NCBI GenBank assembly: GCA_046153875.1
Contig: JBJXFE010000056.1
Location: forward strand, 1 to 64,000
Origin: JBJXFE01 sp046153875
Lineage (GTDB): Bacteria > Planctomycetota > Phycisphaerae > Phycisphaerales > UBA1924
Direction of reading: 5' to 3'
DNA: 64,000 bases
Position 1 is the first letter of the stretch, and every line of letters starts with the position of its first letter. Positions 27,466-35,377 of this stretch are shown piece by piece. A program made the position numbers and the translations under genes. Under the pieces are notes generated by a model, which was not told the origin of the DNA, made no database searches, and was given only the letters and a program-made list of their open reading frames with translations.

Positions 27466-29127
27466 ATGTGTACGAGTGCGCCCAAGAGCCCGCCCCCTCA
27501 ATGGTGCCCTCGGCGCGGAACGATCCTGGTCGCGTTCCTCATCCTCCTTGTCCTGATGTCGCTCGTCGTGGTCGGGCTGGTCCTGTCGGGCGCTCGCGGC
27601 CATGAACTGACGGTGCTCCGCGCGCAGGGCGACCGGGCCACGCATGCCGCCGAGAGCGCCGCGAACATGGCCGTCAAGGAGCTGATGGACGGCGTCGATC
27701 GCGACGGCGACGGGACCATCGGCGCGATCTCCGACGACGGGAACACGGCCACGGACCCGGTGCTCGGCGGAACGCGGCTGTGGGCGACGCGCGCGGACTC
27801 GGGCGGAGTGACCACCATCACCGCCCGCGCCCAGAACGCCGATGCGGTCCGGGCCACCCGGATCACCTCGACCCAGTCGGGCCAGGCTTCCGGAGTGGGC
27901 GTGGTCTACGGCACGCCGACCAGCAACACCCCGGTCTTCCGCACCTGGAACGGCAGCGCGTGGTCGGCCGAGACCCCGACCGCGGACATCGGCGCCAACC
28001 CGCGCTGGATCGTCACCGCCGCCTGCCCGGTTCGGAACGAGCTGCTCGCCGCGTGCGGCGACACCGCCGAGGACCTCAATGTCATGGTGTATGACGGCAC
28101 GACCTGGGGGAGCGCGCAGGAGCTCTCCAACAACCTCGTGACCTCCGGCGATCGCCCGTTCTACGCGGCGTACTCGCAGGTGTCGGGAACGGCGCTGGTC
28201 GTGTACCGCGTCGGGGGCGGAGCCAACGCGAACCACCGTACGTGGAACGGCATGGCATGGTCGGGGCAGCAGTCCACCGCGCTGCCGGGGACGGGTTCCC
28301 CCAAGATCGTCAAGCTCGTCCCCAAGCCCGGCGCGGACGAGATCATGGTCCTGGTGCTCGACAACAACAACGACTTGTCCGCGATGGTGTGGAACGGCAC
28401 CGCATTCGGCAACACGCTCCTGCTCGACGCTAACGCCGCGTTCTCCGGCCAGGAATGCGCCGACGCGGCCTACGAGCGTTCCAGCGGTCGCTGCATGGTC
28501 GCGTGGGCCCGCGGGGGGACCACCGTGCCGCGGTGCCGCGTATGGACCGGCTCGGCGTGGCAGACCGAGTCCGCGATGCCGGACGCCGGCGCGAACGTCA
28601 AGCAGATGCGCCTGGCCGCGGACCCCGCGAGCGACAAGGTCATCGCCATGACGCTCGACAGCGCCGCCGATGTTAACCTGATCGTCTGGAACGGATCAAG
28701 CTGGGGGCCCGCCGACGAGGTCCAGTCCAGTGTGCCCAACTCGGACCGTCGGGGCGTCGACGTGGCCTTCGAGCCCGGCGGCACGCGCGCCCTGGCGATG
28801 TACGCCCGCTCGTCCCAGAGCACCGTGCGGTACCGCGTGTACGACGGGACGAACTGGTCGGCCGAGATGGTCGGCCCCGACATTAGCCACCCGATCAGCG
28901 TCGTGCAGTTCATGCCGGCGGCGACCGGGTCGGAGATCCTCATCGGCATTGAGCGTAAGAACGACGGTGCCTTCGTGTTCATGCGATGGAACGGCTCGGC
29001 TCTGGTGGGCGCCCAGACGCTGGCGGGCGACCTGGCCGGGCCCAACGGCAACGAGTGTTTCATGCTCTCGCGCGGTTCGGAGGCGCTCAACCCCGCGATC
29101 ACCTCGTGGTCGGCGGTCGAGCCGTAG
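27466..29127 (+). CDS. PilX-like pilus protein carrying propeller-type repeats
   Basis: The 553-residue protein has a PilX-type N-terminus: RRGTILVAFLILLVLMSL, then a helix with THAAESAANMAVKELMDG. A calcium-loop-like DRDGDGTIGAISDDGN follows near residue 78. From residue 158 on there are eight repeats of the form x-WNG-x-x-W (RTWNGSAWSAE, MVYDGTTWGSA, RTWNGMAWSGQ and so on), each with a second strand of the type RxxxAxY, suggesting a beta-propeller. It converges with the pilus/secretion gene cluster and probably supplies a tip or adhesin subunit; this is inference. A further in-frame upstream region is not needed. Confidence 0.65.
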   Translation: MCTSAPKSPPPQWCPRRGTILVAFLILLVLMSLVVVGLVLSGARGHELTVLRAQGDRATHAAESAANMAVKELMDGVDRDGDGTIGAISDDGNTATDPVLGGTRLWATRADSGGVTTITARAQNADAVRATRITSTQSGQASGVGVVYGTPTSNTPVFRTWNGSAWSAETPTADIGANPRWIVTAACPVRNELLAACGDTAEDLNVMVYDGTTWGSAQELSNNLVTSGDRPFYAAYSQVSGTALVVYRVGGGANANHRTWNGMAWSGQQSTALPGTGSPKIVKLVPKPGADEIMVLVLDNNNDLSAMVWNGTAFGNTLLLDANAAFSGQECADAAYERSSGRCMVAWARGGTTVPRCRVWTGSAWQTESAMPDAGANVKQMRLAADPASDKVIAMTLDSAADVNLIVWNGSSWGPADEVQSSVPNSDRRGVDVAFEPGGTRALAMYARSSQSTVRYRVYDGTNWSAEMVGPDISHPISVVQFMPAATGSEILIGIERKNDGAFVFMRWNGSALVGAQTLAGDLAGPNGNECFMLSRGSEALNPAITSWSAVEP

Positions 29128-29150
29128 CGCGGTGTCGTGCAGCCCCGACG

Positions 29151-29169
29151 GGCGGTGACCGTGACCGCC
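29151..29169. terminator. Hairpin between convergent pilus genes
   Basis: GGCGGT and ACCGCC pair around GACCGTG in the 58-bp gap between two convergent genes. It is symmetrical enough to serve both strands but lacks a T-run. Confidence 0.35.
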
Positions 29170-29185
29170 GGGCCCGGCGCGAGGA

Positions 29186-29680
29186 TCAGCGGTTGCGTTG
29201 CTCGCGGAGCACGAGCGCGGTCCCGTCCGCCAACCGCAGCTCCACTTCACGCTGACGCGCCGCGATCCTGACCACGCGCACGCCCGGCGCGATCTCCATC
29301 CCCACGCGGCACACCCGCCCGTTGATCGACGCCAGGGCGCCGTCGTCGGTCGCCGCCCCGATCACGCCGGTGAGGCGGAACCGCGCGCCCGCCGGCGCGG
29401 GTGGTGTCGGGATCGGAGCCGACGAGCGGGCTTCAAGCCGCGCGGTGAACGGTGACGGATAGTCCGAGACCGCGTCGAACCCCCGGAGCCAGTCGATCAC
29501 GCCTTCCTGCGCCGGGGAGAGCCGGGCCGTCGCCGGGTGCACGCCCGCGGAACCGACCGGCGGCGCCGCAGCCGACGCGGGCGACGGCGAGCCCGAGAGC
29601 ACCGCCCGCGCCGCCATCAGCATCACGATCGGCGCCGCGATGCTCGCCGCCCGCCATGCGCGCTCGTGGGTCCGCTTCAC
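29186..29680 (-). CDS. PilP/GspC-like pilus assembly protein
   Basis: The 164-residue protein has an N-terminal membrane segment (AASIAAPIVMLMAARAVL), a Pro/Ala linker, and a C-terminal beta domain from about residue 95 with RLTGVIGAATDDGALASING and VGMEIAPGVRVVRI. That pattern, a strand, a Gly turn and ING-x(3)-VG, is that of PilP and of the homology region of GspC, which contact the secretin. Its ATG overlaps the stop of the PilO-like gene by four bases. The expected partner secretin gene is not in the window. Confidence 0.6.
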   Translation of the reverse strand: MKRTHERAWRAASIAAPIVMLMAARAVLSGSPSPASAAAPPVGSAGVHPATARLSPAQEGVIDWLRGFDAVSDYPSPFTARLEARSSAPIPTPPAPAGARFRLTGVIGAATDDGALASINGRVCRVGMEIAPGVRVVRIAARQREVELRLADGTALVLREQRNR

Positions 29681-30273
29681 GGTGTGCCCCCCGTGCCCGC
29701 GACCTCGGGCGGCGTCGTCGCGTCGAACGCCCAGTGCTCGGTTTCCAGGGCGGCCACCACCTCGTCGCGCCCGTCCTCACCGGCCGGGTGGACCCGCACG
29801 CCGGCCACGCGGGTGAACCCGAGGCCTTCCGGGAGGCGCCCGATCATCCGCACGACGCCCGCGAAGGTGCCGCGCACCGTGATCGAGTACCGAATCGTGC
29901 GGTCGCGTGGATCGCCGACGCGCGCGGCGTCCCGTGACGCGATCACGGGGTCCAGGCGGTCCATCACCAGCCCATGCTCGCCCGCAAGGTTGTGCAGGTT
30001 CTCGAACACCCTCCCCGGGTCGCGGGCCGCGGCGCCCACGCGCTCGATCCGGGCGGCTTCGGTGCTCGCCTCGCGCAGCGTGGCCGTGAGCAGCGCGACA
30101 TCGCCGCTGAGCGATTCCAGGCGCTGGACATCCTCGCCCAACCGGCGTGCCTCGGTCGCATCGCGCTCGGTCGCGCGCCGCACCGGGTCGAGCAAGGCCA
30201 TCTCGGCGCCGAGCGCCGCCGCCGCGCCCATCGCCGCGATCGCCGCACCCTCGCGCCACGCCGGCGTGCTCAT
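29677..30273 (-). CDS. PilO-like pilus assembly protein
   Basis: The 198-residue protein has one N-terminal membrane helix (AAIAAMGAAAALGAEMALL), a coiled-coil stretch (RLGEDVQRLESLSGDVALLT) and a ferredoxin-like C-terminal domain with TIRYSITVRGTFAGVVRMIG, the usual PilO/GspM arrangement. The position between PilM-PilN and a PilP-like gene, with ATGA overlaps on both sides, supports the call. It should form the periplasmic alignment complex with PilN. Confidence 0.7.
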   Translation of the reverse strand: MSTPAWREGAAIAAMGAAAALGAEMALLDPVRRATERDATEARRLGEDVQRLESLSGDVALLTATLREASTEAARIERVGAAARDPGRVFENLHNLAGEHGLVMDRLDPVIASRDAARVGDPRDRTIRYSITVRGTFAGVVRMIGRLPEGLGFTRVAGVRVHPAGEDGRDEVVAALETEHWAFDATTPPEVAGTGGTP

Positions 30274-31958
30274 GGCGTCCCTCCCGCACCGGGCGTGCTC
30301 GCGTCTGCGAGCGAATCGACGGCGTCCGCCGGCAGTCCGATCAGGTCGATCGCGAGGTCGAAGACCACGACGGCGGGCCCGTCCACGCCGACGATCCGCT
30401 GGGACGACCCCAGCCGCACCTGCGCCGCGAGGGGCAGCCGCCCGAGGGCGTCCGCGTAGGCTTTCATGGACCGCCCGGCGGACCCCGGGGCGATCTCCGC
30501 GGCCGAGCAGCGGACCCGGGCCACGGCCCGTTCGACGTCGTAGCCCAGTTCGACGCCGTCGAGCCGCACGTCGGGGGGCAGGCGTCGCGCAATCTCCACG
30601 AGCAGCGCATCCCAGGGGACCTGCTGCCCCAGCGCGGCCCGCCGGCGCTCGCGCGCCCCGACCACAGCGCCGACGGCGGCGCTCGCCTGCGCGTCCAGCG
30701 ATTCGAGCCGCGCCGCGCCGTCGCGCCGCGTGCGCAGCGCGAGCAGGTCCCGACGCCCCGCCCGCGCGTCCAGGTGGGTCAGCACGCCGTCCGCCGCCAC
30801 CAGCAGCCACGCCAGCGCGACACCGACAAGCACGCCTCGTCGCACGCCCCGGCGTTCCCGGGCCGCGCGCTCGCCCGCGGGCACGAGCGCCAGCGGCGGG
30901 TCGAGCGCCGCGAGCTGGGTGCGCCGATCGGTCGCGTCCGCGCCGGCCGTGGCGCCCGGGCGCACCCCCGTGTCCGTCGCGATGACCTCCGCCAGGCGCG
31001 GCACCCGCGCCCCGGGGCCGACCAGGGTCAGAGTCACGCCGTCGCGCTCCCCGTCGACGAGGCCGAACCGCACGGACTGCCGCACCTCGCCGGCGAGCCG
31101 CTGGAGCACGGGCTGCAGGCCCGGCAGCACGTCGCCCGCGCTCAGACCGCGTACGTCCAGCCCCGTGTCTCCGCGCTGCGGGATGCCCACGGATCGCAGC
31201 AGCTCCATCGCCTCGGTCGAGGCGCCCTCGTCCCCGCCCGCTCCGTCCGCTTCGCCCGCACGCCGGAACGCCGCCGCGAGATCGGCCAGGCCCAGCGCCA
31301 CCTGACGCACGAATCGCAATCGCCCGGCGCACGCCGCCGCGAGCACCGTCTGCCGTTCACCGACGTGCATCACCAGGCACGCCACGCCGCGCCCCGACTG
31401 TCTCCCGCGCGGCCCCAACGCGGCGCGGCACGCCGACGCCAGCGCGACCGCCGACTCCGGGATGACGCCGCGGGGCGACAACCCGGCGCCCCCCATCCAC
31501 GACCAGAGACACTCGACGGCATCCGCGGAGTCCGCGGCCGCGAGCACGTGCGCCTGGCGAGCGGAACCCCGGCTGCTGTCGCCGTTCACGGCGCGCCGAT
31601 CGACCGCGAGGAGCACGCCCGCGTGCGGCGCGGAGTCGGGCTGCGACGACGCCTCGATCAAGGCCAGGCGCGCCGCGCGCCACACGCCCGATCGCCCGGC
31701 CGCGACCGGGCAGGAGAACACGCCCGCGACCGTGTCGGGCGAGGCGCCGACGACCCACGCGGGCGACCCGATCGCGCCCAGTTCACGCACGGCGCCGGCC
31801 AGCGCCCCCGAGGATGCACCGACCGCGTCGGCCCAGGGCCGCCCGGGCGCGGGGCTCAGGCCGGCAAGCGTGCGCGCCCCGATCACGACAGGCCCGCGCG
31901 CGAGCACCACCTCGATCGACGAGGGGGACAGATCGATGATGACGCGAGTGCGCGCCAC
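30270..31958 (-). CDS. PilM-PilN fusion protein
   Basis: The 562-residue protein opens with RVIIDLSPSSIEVVLARG, the first phosphate loop of an actin-like PilM ATPase, and the PilM half runs to about residue 350 (TLVGPGARVPRLAEVIA is the late glycine loop). A basic stretch, a membrane helix at 375-393 (LVGVALAWLLVAADG), a coiled coil and a PilN-type domain follow. In most type IV pilus systems these are two proteins. GTG at 31958 has AAGAGGAG six bases upstream and gives the natural PilM start. The 214 bp between this start and the gspJ-like stop hold no recognisable feature. Confidence 0.8.
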   Translation of the reverse strand: MARTRVIIDLSPSSIEVVLARGPVVIGARTLAGLSPAPGRPWADAVGASSGALAGAVRELGAIGSPAWVVGASPDTVAGVFSCPVAAGRSGVWRAARLALIEASSQPDSAPHAGVLLAVDRRAVNGDSSRGSARQAHVLAAADSADAVECLWSWMGGAGLSPRGVIPESAVALASACRAALGPRGRQSGRGVACLVMHVGERQTVLAAACAGRLRFVRQVALGLADLAAAFRRAGEADGAGGDEGASTEAMELLRSVGIPQRGDTGLDVRGLSAGDVLPGLQPVLQRLAGEVRQSVRFGLVDGERDGVTLTLVGPGARVPRLAEVIATDTGVRPGATAGADATDRRTQLAALDPPLALVPAGERAARERRGVRRGVLVGVALAWLLVAADGVLTHLDARAGRRDLLALRTRRDGAARLESLDAQASAAVGAVVGARERRRAALGQQVPWDALLVEIARRLPPDVRLDGVELGYDVERAVARVRCSAAEIAPGSAGRSMKAYADALGRLPLAAQVRLGSSQRIVGVDGPAVVVFDLAIDLIGLPADAVDSLADASTPGAGGTP

Positions 31959-32172
31959 ACGTCTCCTCTTGACAGACGAGCCAGGCCGCCGGCGCGGGCG
32001 CGCCATCGCGCGGGCCATCCGGCACTCGGTTATCGACCGGATCGCGGCGCGGCTTGGGGCCGTCGCGCCGATCAAACGCCCGATCAAGACCCGATCGGCA
32101 CGCGCCGGGCGCCGTCGATCGTGGCTTGGATCTCGCGCACGGCCCCGGCCTCGCGGCTCTGCGCCCGCGGGC

Positions 32173-32712
32173 TCATCCCCCGGCGCCCGTGACGGTGCAC
32201 CGCGGCGTCACGCGCGTGCGCAGCGCGACCTGTCGGCCCGCGCGGGCCAGGGTGAGCGTGACCTCAATGCGCCGCACCGCGTGGCACGCGGCGCCGCTGA
32301 GCGTCCCTCCCAGGACCCCGCCGACGCCGTTGTACGTCTGGATGGTGAACGCCGAAGCGTCGCGGACCAGCGCCGTCGGGGTCCCGCCGCTTTCTTCTAG
32401 CAGGACCGTGGTGCCCGAGCGCGACAGCGACCAGTTCGTGTTCCAGCGGATCAACGTTGGCCCCACCTCGCCGATGCTCGGCTGAACGCCGGGCGTGCCG
32501 CCGTCGTCGTCGATCGCGCGCAGCCCGCGGACGATCCGTTCCAGCGCCGCGGACGCATCGGCGGCCAGGCTCTCGCCCGTCGCCGCGTCCATCGACCCCC
32601 GCACGGCCGCGTGCAGCACGAACGACGCGATCGACCCCAGGACCGAGATGACCACGATCGCGGCGATCGCCTCGACCATGGTGAATCCCCGACGTGCGTG
32701 GGCGCGGCTCAT
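32173..32712 (-). CDS. GspJ-like minor pseudopilin
   Basis: The 179-residue protein has the prepilin signal RRG|FTMVEAIAAIVVISVLG and a body with the length and strand pattern of GspJ. Of the pseudopilins in this cluster it alone has Gly before the cleavage site. It overlaps the gspI-like gene by four bases. Confidence 0.7.
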   Translation of the reverse strand: MSRAHARRGFTMVEAIAAIVVISVLGSIASFVLHAAVRGSMDAATGESLAADASAALERIVRGLRAIDDDGGTPGVQPSIGEVGPTLIRWNTNWSLSRSGTTVLLEESGGTPTALVRDASAFTIQTYNGVGGVLGGTLSGAACHAVRRIEVTLTLARAGRQVALRTRVTPRCTVTGAGG

Positions 32713-33152
32713 GGCGCGGTGTACTCCGTCAGCACGGTGCTCAACGTGAACGTGCGCGCCCCGGCACGCGGATCAGTCCAGGTCACCTCGACCGTCGCGC
32801 GCTTGTACCCCGTCCCCGCCGAGACCAGGTTCACGCCCGTTTCGGCCACCGTTACCGACCGCCCGAACGCCGCGAACCCGGACACCGGTGACTCCGCCGG
32901 GTAGCTCCCTGAAACGACGAACGTGTACCCGCGGGCGGGCTCGTGCCGGTCCGCGATCACGTCCTCGAGCTTCTCCGCCGCCAGCCAGCGCGCCACCACC
33001 GTCAGCTCCATCGCCGAGCGCTGCGACGAACGCTCGCGCAGCGCCAGGAGCATGGGCGGGATCGCGATGGTCAGCACGACGAGCGCGGCCACGGTCTCGG
33101 CGAGGGTGAAAGCCCGGCGTGCTCCGCACCGGCAGTTCAGGGCATCGACCAT
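32709..33152 (-). CDS. GspI-like minor pseudopilin
   Basis: The 147-residue protein has leader and helix RRA|FTLAETVAALVVLTIAI, followed by ELTVVARWLAAEKLEDVIAD; the A-x-x-AxxKLE pattern is that of GspI. The residue before the cleavage site is Ala instead of the usual Gly. Its start lies inside the end of the gspH-like gene. Confidence 0.7.
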   Translation of the reverse strand: MVDALNCRCGARRAFTLAETVAALVVLTIAIPPMLLALRERSSQRSAMELTVVARWLAAEKLEDVIADRHEPARGYTFVVSGSYPAESPVSGFAAFGRSVTVAETGVNLVSAGTGYKRATVEVTWTDPRAGARTFTLSTVLTEYTAP

Positions 33153-33667
33153 GAGACGGCTCCTGTCGCGGCCAGGACGCTCACCGTGCCGCCGCCGGTC
33201 ACGGTGACCGTTCCCGTGGATGCCAGCGCCGCCTCCGTCGCCGCCAAGGGCTTGCCGATCCACGTGAACCCGACCTCCACGGTTCCGTCGAACGATGCTG
33301 TAAGCAGGCTGACGCCGGCGAAGTCGCCCGTGTTCAGGGAGCGCACCAGCGGCTTCCCGGTGAACAGGTCGGTGATCACGCTCGCCCCGCTCCGCCCGGG
33401 GGATGCGCTGTTTTCCTCGAGCAGCGAGTACTGCTGCGCGCCGAGGTTGAAGACGGCCCAGCACCGCTCCCCGGTCAGCATCGCGCGTTCGCGGGCGAAG
33501 TCCAGGTCTCGCGCCAGGATTCGGGCCGCCACCCCGGCACGGGCCGTGCCCAGCGCCGACAGCCGCGGCACCGCCACGGCCGCCATCAGCACGACGATCA
33601 CGGCTACCGCGATGGTCTCGACGAGTGTGAAGGCACGGCGCCCGCGCGGGTCACCAGGCGTTCTCAC
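33137..33667 (-). CDS. GspH-like minor pseudopilin
   Basis: The prepilin signal is RRA|FTLVETIAVAVIVVLMAA, then VPRLSALGTARAGVAARILARDLDFARERAML, typical of GspH/FimT. The GTG at 33667 gives 176 residues and a normal 12-residue leader and overlaps gspG by 17 bp. An in-frame ATG at 33712 would give a 27-residue leader and a 62-bp overlap. The residue before the cleavage site is Ala. Confidence 0.7.
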   Translation of the reverse strand: MRTPGDPRGRRAFTLVETIAVAVIVVLMAAVAVPRLSALGTARAGVAARILARDLDFARERAMLTGERCWAVFNLGAQQYSLLEENSASPGRSGASVITDLFTGKPLVRSLNTGDFAGVSLLTASFDGTVEVGFTWIGKPLAATEAALASTGTVTVTGGGTVSVLAATGAVSWSMP

Positions 33668-34082
33668 CGGTCGTATTGCTGTTCGCCCAGAACTTGCCGG
33701 TCGCCACGTCATAGTTCCAGCCCGCCGTGCCGCTGACCGGGGGCGATGCCGCCCACGTCGCCGCGACCACGTCCGCCGAGTTGTTGAACGGGTTCGGGGG
33801 GATCGGCTCCTGCATCACGCCCGTCGCGCCGAACGTCTCGAGCACCGCCAGCGAGGGCCACGCGGGCGTCCCGTTCACCGCCGCGTTCGCGTAGAAATTG
33901 GCCACGCCGGAGCGCACGGCGCCGATCGTCCCCTTGGCGGACGACTCGCGCGCCTCCGACGAGTAGTCGATGTACTTGGGGATCGCCACGCCGGCCATAA
34001 TGGCCAGCACGACGATCACCGCGATCAACTCGATCAGCGTGAACGCGCCCTTCCTGTCCCGTCCGATCGTCCTGGCAGTCAT
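33651..34082 (-). CDS. GspG-like major pseudopilin
   Basis: The 143-residue protein has KGA|FTLIELIAVIVVLAIMAG, then VAIPKYIDYSSEARESSAKGTIGAVRSGVANF, which is close to major pseudopilins and type IV pilins. It is short, as GspG is. Ala replaces Gly before the cleavage site. A 95-bp gap separates it from the gspF gene. Confidence 0.75.
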   Translation of the reverse strand: MTARTIGRDRKGAFTLIELIAVIVVLAIMAGVAIPKYIDYSSEARESSAKGTIGAVRSGVANFYANAAVNGTPAWPSLAVLETFGATGVMQEPIPPNPFNNSADVVAATWAASPPVSGTAGWNYDVATGKFWANSNTTGENAW

Positions 34083-34177
34083 GTCTGAACCCCCGTGTTC
34101 GGTCCCCGTGCCGCACCGCCGCGGGCGCCCCGCGCGGGCGGGTTTCCGACACCGCGGCATCGGCCGGACCTACCCGA

Positions 34178-35377
34178 TCAACCCACGAGCTTGGCCATAT
34201 CCCAGAGCGGAAGGAAGACGGCCAACGCTACAACCAGCACAACCCCTGCGACCAGCACGATCAGGATGGGCTCGATCAGGGTGGTGGCCGCCTTGGTCAG
34301 GCCGCCCGCCTCGCGTTCGTAGTGGCGGGCGATGAGCCCGCACATGCGCGCCAGCTCGGCCGACTCTTCCCCCGCCCCGAGCATCCGCCGAGCGAACGGC
34401 GGGAGATACGCGCAGTCCCCCAGGGCCTCGGAGAGCCGCCCGCCGGCCCGGACCTGCGCCGCGAGCCGCGCCGAATCCTCCGCCAGCGCCGCCCGCCCGG
34501 ACGCCCGCCCCGCGCTCTCCAGCGCGTCGAGCAGACCGATCCCGGAGCTGATCGCCAGCCCGAAGACCCGCGCGAAACGGGCCACCGCGAGCTGCTGAAG
34601 GATGGTCCGCAGCAGCGGCACCCGGGTCAGCCCCGCGTCCAATGTCCGCCGCCCGCGCTCGGTCCGACGCATCCGGCGCAGGGTCACGACCACGCCGACG
34701 ATCACGCCGGCGTATGCGAACCACCAGGACCACAGCGAGTCGCCGAACGCCATCATCGCCTGCGTCAGCGGCGGGAGGGCGATGCCGCGCTCGGCGAACA
34801 TCCTCCCGAACTTCGGCACCGCGAACCCGAACAGGAAGAGGACGGCCAGCGCCAGCACCACGACTACGCAGATCGGGTACGCCATCGCCGCCCGGAGCTG
34901 CTGGCGCATTTCGAGCTGGCGTTCGAGCATCTCCGAAAGGTACTCGAGAACCTTGATCAGGTTGCCCGACGTCTCGGCCGCACGGATCGTCTCGATGTAG
35001 ACCGCGCCGAAGACGGCGGCGTGCTCGCCCAGGGCGTCGCCGATCGGCGACCCCGACTCGATGCGCGCGGCGATCGCCTCCAGGGCGTCGCGGAACCGCC
35101 CGCGGCGCTCCTGCGTCGCGATCGTGCGCATCGCCTCGCCGATCGGGATCCGCGCCTGCAGGAGCACCGCCAGTTCATACGTGAAGTGCGCCACGTCCTT
35201 GGCGTTCACTCGGGACCGGCCGCGCCCGATCGACGCCGACGCGCGGATCGCCAGCGGCGTCAGCCCGGCCCCGGACAGACGGCGGAACGCCTCGGTCGAG
35301 TCCCGCGCCGTCGTCGTGCCCCGACGCGATCGGCCCTGCCTGTCGATCGCCCGGTACTCGAAGGTGCCCGCGCTCAT
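34178..35377 (-). CDS. GspF/PilC inner-membrane platform protein
   Basis: The 399-residue protein begins FEYRAIDRQGRSRRG, has two repeated cytoplasmic helical domains (FTYELAVLLQARIPIGEAM and FARVFGLAISSGIGLLDAL) and three membrane segments (AYPICVVVVLALAVLFLFG, the Trp-rich WSWWFAYAGVIVGVVV and the C-terminal IEPILIVLVAGVVLVVALAV). This is the normal GspF topology. The start overlaps the gspE stop by four bases. Confidence 0.9.
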   Translation of the reverse strand: MSAGTFEYRAIDRQGRSRRGTTTARDSTEAFRRLSGAGLTPLAIRASASIGRGRSRVNAKDVAHFTYELAVLLQARIPIGEAMRTIATQERRGRFRDALEAIAARIESGSPIGDALGEHAAVFGAVYIETIRAAETSGNLIKVLEYLSEMLERQLEMRQQLRAAMAYPICVVVVLALAVLFLFGFAVPKFGRMFAERGIALPPLTQAMMAFGDSLWSWWFAYAGVIVGVVVTLRRMRRTERGRRTLDAGLTRVPLLRTILQQLAVARFARVFGLAISSGIGLLDALESAGRASGRAALAEDSARLAAQVRAGGRLSEALGDCAYLPPFARRMLGAGEESAELARMCGLIARHYEREAGGLTKAATTLIEPILIVLVAGVVLVVALAVFLPLWDMAKLVG

